From contig BSDZ01000066.1 of assembly GCA_030268105.1 (NCBI GenBank), positions 1 to 64,000 on the forward strand: a DNA stretch of 64,000 bases. The letters run 5' to 3'. This DNA comes from Volvox africanus (lineage: Eukaryota > Chlorophyta > Chlorophyceae > Chlamydomonadales > Volvocaceae). Of the stretch, positions 22,417-34,632 are shown one piece after another. The notes under the pieces are model-generated. The model made no database searches. It was not told the DNA's origin and worked only from the letters and a program-made list of their open reading frames with translations. Each line of letters opens with the position of its first letter. The first letter of the stretch is position 1. Made by a program: the position numbers and the translations under genes.

Positions 22417-23925
22417 GGCGCGGCCGTGGCGGTCGTGCCGGATTGCGCAGTTAGAGTGAAAACCGCGTAATAATGAGGAAGGCACAAAGTCAAGATTGAG
22501 ATTGGGATTCTATCCCTTCCTGTGTTGCTGTTCTTGCTAAATTCTATTCGAACTGGATGAGAATGCTGCTTATTACGAAGGATCGGGCTTACGTTCCAAC
22601 TTTGCCGAGAGAGGTTTGCAGCAGGGGGTTGTAGTAAGCGCCACACGTTCCGCCATGTTTCCTTCTCCTCTCTCGTGGCTCTACTCTCTCTCCCGCGTCC
22701 ATCTGCTATCGGCCTATCGGCCTATCGGCCTACGTATTCGAACTTTCGGTAATTCTGCATTGTGCTTCCGGCAGAAGATATGGGGAGTTGATAATTTATT
22801 AAGCGATCAGTTGTATGTTGTACATGTTGTACTCAGACCCCGGATGCGAGGCATGCAACGGTCGGTACGGGCTTAGGATTTGGAGCTGTAGGCTTCGGAA
22901 GTTTGGATAGTTGGAGTTAAGATTATTGTGCATCTGGGGCTGATTGGAGGCCTTCGAACGAAGGCGGGAATGGCTACATGTGGTCCGTCTAGGGTAGGGC
23001 GTGACGGGTAGGCAACATCACCGCAGCATAGATGTGGGCGTCAATGCAAAATATTGTGAACGCTTAGTAAAAGCTCATTTTTAATTTCGTATAACTTGGT
23101 CAGTTCTTTCTTCTGGTCTATTACTTAATGTTCTATATAATTTTGAATTTTGTTCTATTTCTTCTTCATAAGCTTGTTTTGATCTAAAAAACCTTAACTA
23201 CATTTTTTTGACAAGATCAAAGGCACAAATGAATGCTTGGGTAAGCAAGACTGCTCAAAGAGCTCGAAAAGGCTAAGGGTCCAACACCATGCACCTCCAA
23301 ACCCAATTTTCCCAGACCCAATTTTAAGGTACACTTCTAACTATCAAGCCAGGGGAACATATTTGTTACAAGACCAGAATGGGTGCAGTGTTGGATAAGC
23401 CCCTGTGCCCGCAAAAATGACCATTTGCGTTTGTCCCGGAGCAGTCCCAGCTCTGGTTTGTCCCTATGACATTCAGTATAGAAAGCTTTACTTCGCTCTT
23501 TACTTTGTTTGTGGTCATTGGTAATGTGAACTTCTCTTGCACATATAAATGCAACTGACTACGTAAATTCGACATATTTCGAACTCTTATTTAACTGTAC
23601 GAGGCAGCCAAAGCGATCAGCGCCTGGCGGACAGAATCTTTAAAGCTGAAGAACCTCCTTTATTCGATTCTTAAATTCCGCGGCCTGGATAAAGTGAGCT
23701 ATCAGTAATATTGGCTATAAATATGTATATATGCTGCGCTGCTTAAATGTAAAATTCTGTGAATTTAGAAGTTTGCTCGCGTGACGTGGGGCAGCACAAC
23801 GTGGCGCGGCGCGACATGGTGTGCCAACATCCCGAATCACTCCTCGCGCGCAAATGGATGAGTTTGGGGATGCAAAATAAGCACTCCCAATTAGTGCAGG
23901 CATGCGGCGTGCACGTTCACTTGCC

Positions 23926-23927
<2 letters not shown>

Positions 23928-23982
<55 letters not shown>
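23928..23982 (+). repeat. (TG)n microsatellite, 55 nt (U3)
   Basis: Uninterrupted TG tract, same length as in U4. Confidence 0.97.
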
Positions 23983-23983
<1 letters not shown>

Positions 23984-24126
23984 CATATCATTAATCCTCA
24001 CACGGCATATTTTGTTGCTATTTCCCAGGTTGCATAGATGGAAAGAACCATCAGCCTAACGGATATGCGCACCAATGGAGGGGAGTGGGCCAAATGAAGT
24101 GTACATAATTTCTTCAGGGAGTCGTT

Positions 24127-24374
24127 AAATCCCAAGCGTAATTGTTTTGCTGTTGCTTCCTAAACGCGTGAGTGCAGCGGTTGATCAAGGAATCGGGGAG
24201 GGCCAACCTATCCAAAGTCCACATCTACGAGCAGGCATCTAGGACAGACACATTAAGAGTCCGTTGCTGCAGCTTGCATGGCTTAAAAGGTTGCAACATA
24301 TCTACATCAAGCAACCTACCGACATACCGTAAACGTTCGTTCGTCAACCCGCGCGGCCATCTAGGCGGCATATG
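24127..24374 (-). repeat. Inverted copy of the monomer-end segment (U3)
   Basis: Same inverted arm as in U2; its sense partner in this monomer is 29283-29548, about 4.9 kb downstream. Confidence 0.85.
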
Positions 24375-24722
24375 GCCAGTTGTAACCATTAAGCTTAGGG
24401 TTTAGTCGAGGCAGCGTTCCCATTGGACATTTTTACAGACCAAACACCACATTTCCCAACCGTTCATGAAGTGTGCCATGACAGTGTGTTCGTACATCCC
24501 AATCTTCAAACTGCTATCTCAACTTCCAAACGTTCATCTCCTTGTTCCGTCTTCAAGTAGACCGACACAACTCTTGTCCTGCGGGCCCTGAACCCACCAC
24601 CGCTGTACAACAACAGGCCACAACTTCCGCCGAATAATTTCTGAAATAATTCTCAAAGCAGGCTCATTCCAAGCGCAAGTTCCAATGATGGTGTTTTCCC
24701 CCTAGATGTAGGATCTATCTGG

Positions 24723-25055
24723 ATGGTTGCAACCTATCTACATCATCTGGATGAAGTGCAACCATTGACCATTGAATTAGTGTGGCAGTGTGCCCTAAGC
24801 ACAACGTGTCCCCCTGGAGTCATAATCAGAGTGTCTCGGGACAAAAAACACGTCGTGTTTGTTGGATTGTTTCGTGTCAAAATTTGGTTGCGTGGTGAAT
24901 TTGTTATGCCCCAATCTATTATGCGTTATTTAGCTCGCCAGACGGGCTGCATGTGCGGGGATGGTGTGAATGGGTGCGGCAGTTGTCAGGCGACCGGGCA
25001 GAAGGGCTACGGACCAAGGGGAGGCAGTAGACGGAGGTGTTGGACGAAGCCATAA
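24723..25055 (+). CDS. Unassigned 110-residue ORF (U3; recurs in every full monomer)
   Basis: An ATG-started ORF beginning MVATYLHHLDEVQPLTIEL and ending in a Gly/Arg-rich tail with paired Cys (CMCGDGVNGCGSC). No family recognised. Identical frames start at 34981, 45207 and 55433. U2 (14142-14471) has local changes near the Cys cluster. U1 (3817-4125) is shifted by an extra T at the same place. The changes fall in the Cys-rich part and are not obviously silent, so coding status is doubtful; it may be an exon or spacer. Confidence 0.2.
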   Translation: MVATYLHHLDEVQPLTIELVWQCALSTTCPPGVIIRVSRDKKHVVFVGLFRVKIWLRGEFVMPQSIMRYLARQTGCMCGDGVNGCGSCQATGQKGYGPRGGSRRRCWTKP

Positions 25056-25227
25056 CAGGTCTCAGCTAGGGTGGGGCGCAAAGCTCCAACGAACGGGTGG
25101 GCATCGCGAAGGTGACTGGTTGCCAGAGCGAGGTTCTGAGCGAGATCTATCCCGGGTGTTCATCGCGTTGGAGTAATGTAATTTACATCGAGCATCATGC
25201 CGGCGCCATGCATGCGCGGAAGGCAGT

Positions 25228-25575
25228 ATGTATTGGCAAGCAGTGTTCTTCCCCGGGGCAGTAACCCTAAGCCTTCCAAAGGAACCTACAAAACATATGT
25301 GTATTCTATTCTGTGTCCTGTATTATGTCTACAGTAATGTGATTATAGTTCATATACTTCCATGTACATGTGCGACTTCGTATCAAGTTTGCTTCGGAAT
25401 TGTGGTTCTCAGAAAGCCAGGAGGTGGTTTGCCCTTTTCAGATGCAGTAATAGACCCTGTCATTTCCCATGTTTCAGTTATTAAAAAGAGGTTCAACTTC
25501 GCGTCGTCCTCAGATGCTACTGGCCGTGATTCCAGCTTAGTACTGAATGCACATAACTTCCCTGTGCCATCATGA
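25228..25575 (+). CDS. Unassigned 115-residue ORF with a hydrophobic segment (U3; recurs in U2-U6)
   Basis: An ATG-started ORF with one candidate membrane segment (FCVLYYVYSNVIIVHIL, about residues 28-44) followed by a polar tail (KPGGGLPFSDAVIDPV). No family recognised. Copies start at 14644, 35486, 45712 and 55938. In U1 (4323-4517) a TGA replaces the first Gly codon of the tail and stops the frame. It lies about 300 bp upstream of the minisatellite gene and could be a neighbouring or 5' exon. No promoter is clear. Confidence 0.25.
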   Translation: MYWQAVFFPGAVTLSLPKEPTKHMCILFCVLYYVYSNVIIVHILPCTCATSYQVCFGIVVLRKPGGGLPFSDAVIDPVISHVSVIKKRFNFASSSDATGRDSSLVLNAHNFPVPS

Positions 25576-25890
25576 CCGTGGATTGATTGAAAGCTTTCCG
25601 TAAGCAACGAAATACCTCAAAGTTTCTCACAGATGTAAGGAAGCCCCTGGCAGGGCAGATTATGATGGAGGTACACTCTCCGCCGTACTTTCATCAAATT
25701 TTTGCTACTTAGGCCGTTCAGTGCGCATTTTCTCACTACAGCGTTTTAAATGCAACGTTGTTTACTGCTACCTGCTCTGCACACTCTATCTCTATCCAAC
25801 TTGACTTTCAACATACGCACACCGCAGCCTTAAGCTGCAAGCACACCTGGTCTTTGGATAGGCTTGCTTGTTTGCGTGGATTCGGATACC

Positions 25891-27288
25891 ATGAGCTGTG
25901 TCGCTAGGCCCGTCCTAAAAGCCATGCTCAGTGGAATCTTCTACCTGGCGCGGACATGCTTCGAGGTCTTCTACCCAAGGTACGCTCGAGCCTTTTCCAA
26001 TTTTCGTGGCTGACTCCACCGATGTCTTTGCTAAGCTTAATTAAAAATTAACTATATGGGCAGCTTTCCTTGCGTTGTAGCTGTTTGTGATTGGGATGCC
26101 GCCGCCGCCTCACGGTCAAGGTCAAAGCCTGAACCTTTTTAAGTCACAGAAAATTAATTTTTTGCCCATTGCCGCAGGACCATATTTCTCTCTTCGACCG
26201 CGGTGCATCTGCAGCCGAAGGTGCTGTGCTGGCAACTTAGGTTGCCGTCCATGCAGCAAATATCTGGCTGGATTATGGGTTCTTAGACAGTCGTTCCTAT
26301 GGAGATACCCAACGAGGCAGACGTCAGTGAGCCTGACCATGAAGTTCAGCCCTGGAAAAATAGGACCAAAAGTGATGGGTTTGACTATGAGGTGTCTGTG
26401 TTCCAACACCAGGATGCGCAGAGCATCAAGAGCAAAATCGACCACGAGGTGCCAGTGGTCCATATCGGCAATTATGAGAGTGAGGTTAACTACGAGAGGC
26501 ACATGGCCGAAAGCGGAGATACCCAAAGTGCGGATAACGTGGTGTGCCACGAGAGGGACGTGGCCGAAAGCGGAGATACCCAAAGTGCAGATAACGTGGT
26601 GTGCCACGAGAGGGACGTGGCCGAAAGCGGAGATACCGAAAGTGCGGATAATGTGGTGTGCCACGAGAGGGACGTGGCCAAAAGCAGAGATACCGAAAGT
26701 GCGGATAACATGGTGTGCCACGAGAGGGACGTGGCCGAAAGCGGAGATACCCAAAGTGCGGAGAATGTGGTGTGCCACGAGAGGGACGTGGCCGAAAGTG
26801 GAGATACCCAAAGTGCGGATAACGTGGTGTGCCACGAGAGGGACGTGGCCGAAAGCGGAGATACCCAAAGTGCGGAGAATGTGGTGTGCCACGAGAGGGA
26901 CGTGGCCGAAAGTGGAGATACCCAAAGTGCGGAGAATGTGGTGTGCCACGAGAGGGACGTGGCCGAAAGCGGAGATACCCAAAGTGCAGAAAACGGGTTG
27001 GGCCACGTGAGCCATGTCGTCATACCCACTGAGGGGCTTACAAATGCGGATGTGGTTGAGTGGGTGATCACATTTAGCAATCTGGAAGATGAGGCACTTG
27101 GCGACCGTCTCATCTTCCAGCTTGCTCCGGAAAAGTTCAAAACCCAGGGACGGAAGGCTGTGTACGACAGGCTCAGGTGGCAGGTGAACCCACACCGTCA
27201 CCTGCTCGGTGGGCAGCACAGGGTGTTGGCCTTCAAAGCCTTCGAACACTTGCAAGTCGCATATAGCAGACTTGAGAACAACAACTAG
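25891..27288 (+). CDS. 19-residue-repeat gene, U3 copy (9 blocks, TAG at 26284)
   Basis: Exon 1 and its GTACGC donor are intact. A CAG-to-TAG change at 26284-26286 interrupts the frame if translation crosses it. It leaves an AG dinucleotide, so it would be harmless if the second exon really starts at ACAGTCG just after it, though the phase with exon 1 would then not fit. Nine blocks, with the Q-to-E and K variants of the U3-U5 group. Confidence 0.4.
26493..26994 (+). repeat. 57-bp coding minisatellite, 9 blocks (U3)
   Basis: Nine blocks. The fourth has AKSRDTE and the fifth starts with Met (ATG for GTG). The array is exactly 114 bp (two blocks) shorter than in U2. Confidence 0.96.
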
Positions 27289-27589
27289 ATGCGCATGCCG
27301 AAGGAATATGTGGAGTGAGGGGTGGAGCAAGGGAAACAAAGGGGGGATTGCATGCATCTTATCAGGGCTTAATGTTAGTCATCAGAAGGTAAGTGTGGGA
27401 CTTGGCCTGCCTGTTTTATTGTGTCGCTCAGTTCTTACGATAATAATTAGACATGTCCTTACTGACTAACAAACCCTTTCCACGCAGATTTAATGCCCTG
27501 GTGTGGACTGGTCGGGGGCTCTGCCTCCAGGGCGGCTGTGGCTGGGACGTATTGTCCTTTGCTTGTGTAACGAGTGGCAAAAAGAAGCG

Positions 27590-27704
27590 GGCTTTAGCCG
27601 CCGGAGCGGCTTTGGCTGGGACAAAAGGGGGGCCTTAGCCGCTGGAGCGGCTTTGGCTGGGACAAAGGGGGGGCCTTAGCCGCCGGAGTGGCTTTGGCCG
27701 GGAC
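27590..27704 (+). repeat. 41-bp palindromic minisatellite, 3 copies (U3)
   Basis: The AGCCGC cores start at 27596, 27637 and 27678, giving an exact 41-bp spacing. Confidence 0.92.
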
Positions 27705-27754
27705 GTCTTGATTGTCCCTGTTTGTGCAATGGAGGAGTAATGGGTGCGAGGTAA

Positions 27755-28216
27755 AGAAACCCCACCACATGGAGGGTTACGACCCCAGAAACACGCGATC
27801 CAGGATCCTTGGGAGCTTCCTTGGACACTTTGCCTGTCCCTGGAACGAAACATGTATATGGGGCTTTGAATTCATATTCGGTGTCTTTCGATACCACCCT
27901 TAATTGGGCAGACTCTGATACCTTTGTTTTGTACTATATCGTGATTGGTACTTTCATAATTCTGTTTGTGTTTCATGTAACTTTCTTAACCACACACACC
28001 CTGAGCTCAGACCCTCGTCAATAATTCCATATTTGCTGCGTAGCCCCTACAGTGTGACAAGATGTCATTATGTTTCAGTTTTCTGTGCCCTTCCTGTCTG
28101 AGTACACGCCTACACAATTAACGGATACGGCAAGATGTTTACACAGCTCTAGTAGCTCGGTAATGCAGTCAACACAGCTGAATGGTTCACATGCTCGTCA
28201 TCAATATATCACGTGA
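27755..28216 (+). CDS. Membrane-protein exons, U3 copy with altered donor
   Basis: The first exon ends at 27976 followed by GTAACT in place of GTAAGT, which weakens the donor. The second exon is 28079-28213 with TGA at 28214. Tyr before VLYY-type residues is Phe (DTFVLYY). Confidence 0.35.
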
Positions 28217-29282
28217 AGGGGTATAAACACATACCCATAGGCCATACGAACGGCGGGATGAGGCTTATCAAACTAGTTTCCAAACAGTGAACGTGAACGT
28301 ATCATACACAAACATACACACACATTCAGCCCGCAGCCCCTCCACAACTTAGATATGCATGAAGGCACGAGCACGCACCAGCCATCAGGCGTACAATGTC
28401 GTGGATGTCACTGTTCCCATGCCGTGGCATCCTCTACCAGCCGTATGTGAATACGTCCTGATCAATGTATAAATAGACACGGCCATCCGGCCTCATACAC
28501 ACGTAGTCTAATGCCCAACATGCATTTATTTGAACGGTTCATCTCCGGCTACCCATAGCTCGTTGTGCATACAGCGCATATACAATGAATAAAACTGCAT
28601 AATCAACGACACAGCAAGCTCCATACGCTTCACAAGTGCGCTGGGTGCATGGATCGCGCCGGATCCATGGTGTCGGACAAAGAGGCTCCTGGCAAGCGCC
28701 CATATGGCTGAGCCCCAACTGATTGCGCCCCAGCTGCTGCCCGCCGCGCGTCAACGCCCCCACACGCACAGTTCTCTCGTGGCATCTCCCTTCCACGCGC
28801 TTATCTTCCAGTGAAACGTGTTCGATAATAAGTCTGTTTGAAGGAAAATCAAAGGCATCGAAGCGTGAAAGAGCATGCGCCAAGGCCTGATACACACGTA
28901 GTCTAATGCTCAACGACACGCATGAGTCCACGCAGTTGCTTTCTGCCTGTCCATAGCTGGTGTGCTAACATACAGCGCAGAAGTGATTCATTGTATATGT
29001 CTGCAAAACCAACACCAGAGCAAGCTCCATCCGCATCGGGAATCCACCCTGCCACATGTACGGGCATGCTGAAACCTTAGCCTCTGCACATGTGTGACCA
29101 ACCAGATGTACATAACCCACACACACGCCCTTGCCTGTGTTCATGCTAGCTTCGAATCTATAGCGTATCTGAACGACAAGTATTCAAACTGGCTCAATCG
29201 TTCCATTGGATTATTTTCGCCCGTACAATTGTGATGCTGATTGCTAGGAATTAATTCCTGAGGCACCCGGTCGAGGCAACAA

Positions 29283-29548
29283 ATGGGTAGGCATATGGAT
29301 GCCGCCTTTAAGTCGCACGAGAGGACAGAAACAGGATGTTGGAAAGGTAGAAACGAGAAATTTGAGATATGTTGTAACCTTTCATACCATGCAAGTTGCA
29401 GCACGGACTATAAATGTGTGTATTCTAGGTGCCTGCTGGTAGATGTGGACTTTGATAAGTTCGACCTCCCTGGTTCCTTGGTCAACCGCGGCACTCACGC
29501 GTTTATGAAGCAACAGCAAAACAATTACGGTTGGGATTGAACAATTGC
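29283..29548 (+). repeat. Sense arm of the inverted pair (U3)
   Basis: As in U2, except that the Cys in VNRCTHAF is Gly here. Confidence 0.75.
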
Positions 29549-30308
29549 CCGAAAGATCATATACACTTAACCATTATTTAATTCTCACAAGTATGCAAAT
29601 GCAATCAAATCGTTGGTTTGGGAGCTTCGACAGTCTTGTCAGTTCACCGTTGATCCATCGCGCTTCCGACGTGACAGCTTCACCGATTGGGCTTGCTCGT
29701 AAGAGCATCGAACAATTTTATTTGCCTTTTTGTCTCGAACTTGTTTTCTTTAGTTCCCTGAATCAAGAATTGTGTGCAAGTGCCAGGCGTTTCCATAGTT
29801 ACCATTGCAGGAAGTCAGACGCGGCAGACAAGTTCAGCTCCGTGCTACAATGCAGCGGTCGGGCGGAAGGCGGCAAGTGTAGGGTGATAGGCGCTACATG
29901 AAGAAAACATGAGTCCCCTCTCGTCCCTCACCTTTGTTCTACCCTTTTGTTCAATAACGGCAACAGCCCCCAAGCCAACCAACGTCATGCTTTGCATGAA
30001 ATGAGCATATCTTGAAATACTTCTTCCGTCGAGTAAAGAATTTCCACGTAAGAATTTCCGTCAAATAAATCGTTTAATCCAAAGAAATTTCAAAGGAAGC
30101 GATTTCTAAATGTAATGCTGTATCTGGGTATCATCACATATTCGGCATCTGTAGCACGGCGTCCAAACTCTATCCTTATCCTTGTAGATGATGTAGATTA
30201 ATCTCAGTACCGGCGACGAAACGGCTTTTGCGAGACCGAGGTAAGGGCATCGTAACCGGACCATCAATCATTTGGCGACGTGCGACTTTCGTGCACGACG
30301 ACGCGACC

Positions 30309-32674
30309 AGGAATGTTCAGAAATTTTCTTGAATCATAGATGTTGTTCAAGATTCTTTGAGCTGGTAAGTAAAAATGGTTGGTTGTTGGAAGTTGGTAAT
30401 CTTCCTGTCAGTTCCTGCAGGCATCGGTTCCTTATTCGGTTATGTCCCGATGTTGCTGCAAACCAGGTGTCACCTTTACGAACCATTTCGTCACTACTCC
30501 CATCTGCTGCCCTTCCCGGGTCAGCCTCCAACGCGGCCAGCTGAGTCCCAATACCAATTTCACAGACGTGCTCGGACCACACGGTACGTCAAGTTTTAAA
30601 TGACAGGTTCCACCCTGCCGTCCCCGACTAGCCTGGATACGATCGTAAGCCTCAGACGGTAATACCCGATCTCCCCCGATGGAAGAAGTATTCCTGGGTG
30701 GACGGGTGGCTTCGAAGCCACATTGCGACGTGCGGCCCCTTGTCATTACCGTCAGTCAGGTTAATTGGCGGAGCGAACATGGACCCGGGTTTTGGTGTAG
30801 GTCATGCTCCGGAACCAGACATATTTAAGAGTTTCTCATTACCACCTTTTTCTAAGCACAGATTTACATTTATGAGCGAGACAGGAGACAAGGAAAGGCC
30901 GCCCCAATGGCCATTGATGACAACCCCTCTCCCGGAGGTGGACGGATGACTGTCATTTGACCCAACAGCAACTGAAACCCGCCAGCCCTCCGCGCTCCGC
31001 GGCTCTGCATCCCTTCAACTCTAGGCACTATCATCCTTCCTAGTCAACCTTCCTGTTCTCACCGCAGACCCCTCCCCTTTCTGGGCCGTCCACAAAGCGA
31101 GTTCGTTCTGTCCTTCCGTTCTTCCATTCATTCTTTTGCCACCCCAAGGGGTTCGCCGTCTGGCCGCGGAAACCATTTTTCCACAAATTAAATTCGTCAT
31201 CCCCGAGGCCCTGGCCCGCGAACCCACAACCCCTTCCTCACATACAGGAGGTTCTGCAAAATTCCGTGCGCTGGATTTGGATCGCGAGTGGCTCCCCACC
31301 TGGCTGCAGAAAGCTGGGTACACCACGCTATACACAGGTGAATGCGGGGGGAGGGGGCAAGCACTCATACATTAACTTTTGCTTGCATCTACCAACGTCT
31401 CTCGCAGCACCTCTTCGCTGTCGCCAACAACACCGATAGTATACATCATCACGGTTCCCATCGCTCTTCTTTCTACGATTATGCACGGCCTTGGCGGCTA
31501 CTTAGCTTACGCCCCGATTGATTCCACATTCCCTACCGGGGACGACGCCAGCCACCATCCAAACGCGTAGGCCTTATTTACTTGCGGCCTGACACTGTGG
31601 GAGGAGCTGAGTGGAGCGGCACTGCCACGACCGCCCAGAATGACCCGGGGGTTAGTGGGAAGCCAGCGTGGCTGCGGGCGCGAGACCCCCTCACGGCCGC
31701 AAATGTGACCTTCTTAGAGGAGATCCACCGAGTGCCGCTGAGGTGCATGCGAGCTGTGGATGAGAGATGGTCGTGGCGTTAGGTGGGAGGGGCGTGGGTG
31801 GGGTGGGGATAGGTGTATAATAATATAGATTATAGATTGTAGATTTCGTATCATCGCCCCCTCCTTCCTTTAACATGAGGCAACCACTGCCACCAGAACC
31901 AGGCCCTCCGTCGTCCTTGCCATAAATCCTTGCACGCACCTTTCTGTTGCATCTTTAACCCTGCCTCCCCCGCCTAAAATCGTAGTCCCAACCTCCGTCC
32001 GCCTGTCCTTTGCCCTCCTAGCCTAATACTCAAGAACCCTTATCCTTTTGTGGCAGAAATCCCTGGACTTCACCCCTCCACCCGTCGTCCCTGGCCTCAG
32101 GGCCCGGGTCTGGCTGCCGGCTCCAAGGTGGTTACCACGACGCAGCACATTGACATTGCCCCCACCGTGTTAGTGCTGGCCGGTGAGTAGGGAGTGGGGC
32201 TCATGGGGCGGGGCTCAGAGGGCATGCTAAGCCATGGACCCGTGGGTCTCAGCAATCCAGGTGCTTACTAGGGTGCACCGGGAAGGATGGATGGAAGGAA
32301 GATGATAAGAGACCTGGTATTCCACTTTGGGAGGAGCAAACTTACTACTCGTGTCCTATCGGGTTAGGCGTCCGAGCTAGCCCTGGCCCTGGCCCTGGCC
32401 CTGGCCCTGGCCCTGGCCCTGATTATCTGGTGACTTGTTACGACAGATCAAATCTTTTTATGTCCTACCGTTGTACAAATGATAAAACCCTTAGGCTTAT
32501 GCGCGGCCCTGCACGGATATACGGCTGCAGGGGCTTCACACCGATGGCAGCGTCTCGGATCTGTGGGATGCCATGGACGAGCAGTACGATGATATGTACT
32601 ATGCAATACCGGGCTTTCCTTTCGGCCGTTGTCTGCCATATTAGGACCTGGAAAACGAATGGTCGTTATTTCGC
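30309..32674 (+). pseudogene. Sulfatase relic, U4 copy
   Basis: Matches the U3 copy in every exon landmark checked, shifted by 10258 bp: active-site exon 30421-30583, following exon 31248-31337, QHIDIAPTVLVLAG exon 32057-32182. It shares the post-VDE frameshift and the late TAG. Confidence 0.84.
32380..32421 (+). repeat. CCCTGG hexamer array, 7 copies (U4)
   Basis: Seven perfect units, as in U3. Confidence 0.95.
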
Positions 32675-34183
32675 GGCGCGGCCGTGGCGGTCGTGCCGGA
32701 TTGCGCAGTTAGAGTGAAAACCGCGTAATAATGAGGAAGGCACAAAGTCAAGATTGAGATTGGGATTCTATCCCTTCCTGTGTTGCTGTTCTTGCTAAAT
32801 TCTATTCGAACTGGATGAGAATGCTGCTTATTACGAAGGATCGGGCTTACGTTCCAACTTTGCCGAGAGAGGTTTGCAGCAGGGGGTTGTAGTAAGCGCC
32901 ACACGTTCCGCCATGTTTCCTTCTCCTCTCTCGTGGCTCTACTCTCTCTCCCGCGTCCATCTGCTATCGGCCTATCGGCCTATCGGCCTACGTATTCGAA
33001 CTTTCGGTAATTCTGCATTGTGCTTCCGGCAGAAGATATGGGGAGTTGATAATTTATTAAGCGATCAGTTGTATGTTGTACATGTTGTACTCAGACCCCG
33101 GATGCGAGGCATGCAACGGTCGGTACGGGCTTAGGATTTGGAGCTGTAGGCTTCGGAAGTTTGGATAGTTGGAGTTAAGATTATTGTGCATCTGGGGCTG
33201 ATTGGAGGCCTTCGAACGAAGGCGGGAATGGCTACATGTGGTCCGTCTAGGGTAGGGCGTGACGGGTAGGCAACATCACCGCAGCATAGATGTGGGCGTC
33301 AATGCAAAATATTGTGAACGCTTAGTAAAAGCTCATTTTTAATTTCGTATAACTTGGTCAGTTCTTTCTTCTGGTCTATTACTTAATGTTCTATATAATT
33401 TTGAATTTTGTTCTATTTCTTCTTCATAAGCTTGTTTTGATCTAAAAAACCTTAACTACATTTTTTTGACAAGATCAAAGGCACAAATGAATGCTTGGGT
33501 AAGCAAGACTGCTCAAAGAGCTCGAAAAGGCTAAGGGTCCAACACCATGCACCTCCAAACCCAATTTTCCCAGACCCAATTTTAAGGTACACTTCTAACT
33601 ATCAAGCCAGGGGAACATATTTGTTACAAGACCAGAATGGGTGCAGTGTTGGATAAGCCCCTGTGCCCGCAAAAATGACCATTTGCGTTTGTCCCGGAGC
33701 AGTCCCAGCTCTGGTTTGTCCCTATGACATTCAGTATAGAAAGCTTTACTTCGCTCTTTACTTTGTTTGTGGTCATTGGTAATGTGAACTTCTCTTGCAC
33801 ATATAAATGCAACTGACTACGTAAATTCGACATATTTCGAACTCTTATTTAACTGTACGAGGCAGCCAAAGCGATCAGCGCCTGGCGGACAGAATCTTTA
33901 AAGCTGAAGAACCTCCTTTATTCGATTCTTAAATTCCGCGGCCTGGATAAAGTGAGCTATCAGTAATATTGGCTATAAATATGTATATATGCTGCGCTGC
34001 TTAAATGTAAAATTCTGTGAATTTAGAAGTTTGCTCGCGTGACGTGGGGCAGCACAACGTGGCGCGGCGCGACATGGTGTGCCAACATCCCGAATCACTC
34101 CTCGCGCGCAAATGGATGAGTTTGGGGATGCAAAATAAGCACTCCCAATTAGTGCAGGCATGCGGCGTGCACGTTCACTTGCC

Positions 34184-34185
<2 letters not shown>

Positions 34186-34240
<55 letters not shown>
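34186..34240 (+). repeat. (TG)n microsatellite, 55 nt (U4)
   Basis: Uninterrupted TG tract, same length as in U3. Confidence 0.97.
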
Positions 34241-34241
<1 letters not shown>

Positions 34242-34384
34242 CATATCATTAATCCTCACACGGCATATTTTGTTGCTATTTCCCAGGTTGCATAGATGGA
34301 AAGAACCATCAGCCTAACGGATATGCGCACCAATGGAGGGGAGTGGGCCAAATGAAGTGTACATAATTTCTTCAGGGAGTCGTT

Positions 34385-34632
34385 AAATCCCAAGCGTAAT
34401 TGTTTTGCTGTTGCTTCCTAAACGCGTGAGTGCAGCGGTTGATCAAGGAATCGGGGAGGGCCAACCTATCCAAAGTCCACATCTACGAGCAGGCATCTAG
34501 GACAGACACATTAAGAGTCCGTTGCTGCAGCTTGCATGGCTTAAAAGGTTGCAACATATCTACATCAAGCAACCTACCGACATACCGTAAACGTTCGTTC
34601 GTCAACCCGCGCGGCCATCTAGGCGGCATATG
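34385..34632 (-). repeat. Inverted copy of the monomer-end segment (U4)
   Basis: Same inverted arm; the sense partner is 39541-39806. Confidence 0.85.

Larger units (their letters stand above)
19636..29893 (+). repeat. Macrosatellite monomer U3
   Basis: Third monomer, 10258 bp, used as the reference layout. Its spacing to U4 is constant at 10258 bp at every landmark checked, so no net length change separates the two. Private changes include a nonsense codon at 26284-26286 and a Cys-to-Gly change in the sense arm of the inverted repeat (near 29489). Gene-free stretches: 22420-24120 spacer; 28217-29280 direct-duplication spacer; 29550-29893 nothing seen. Confidence 0.98.

Noticed and set aside
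26493..26994. CRISPR-like regular repeats
   Set aside because: Blocks are contiguous 57-bp tandem copies with no unique spacers, in a eukaryotic context.
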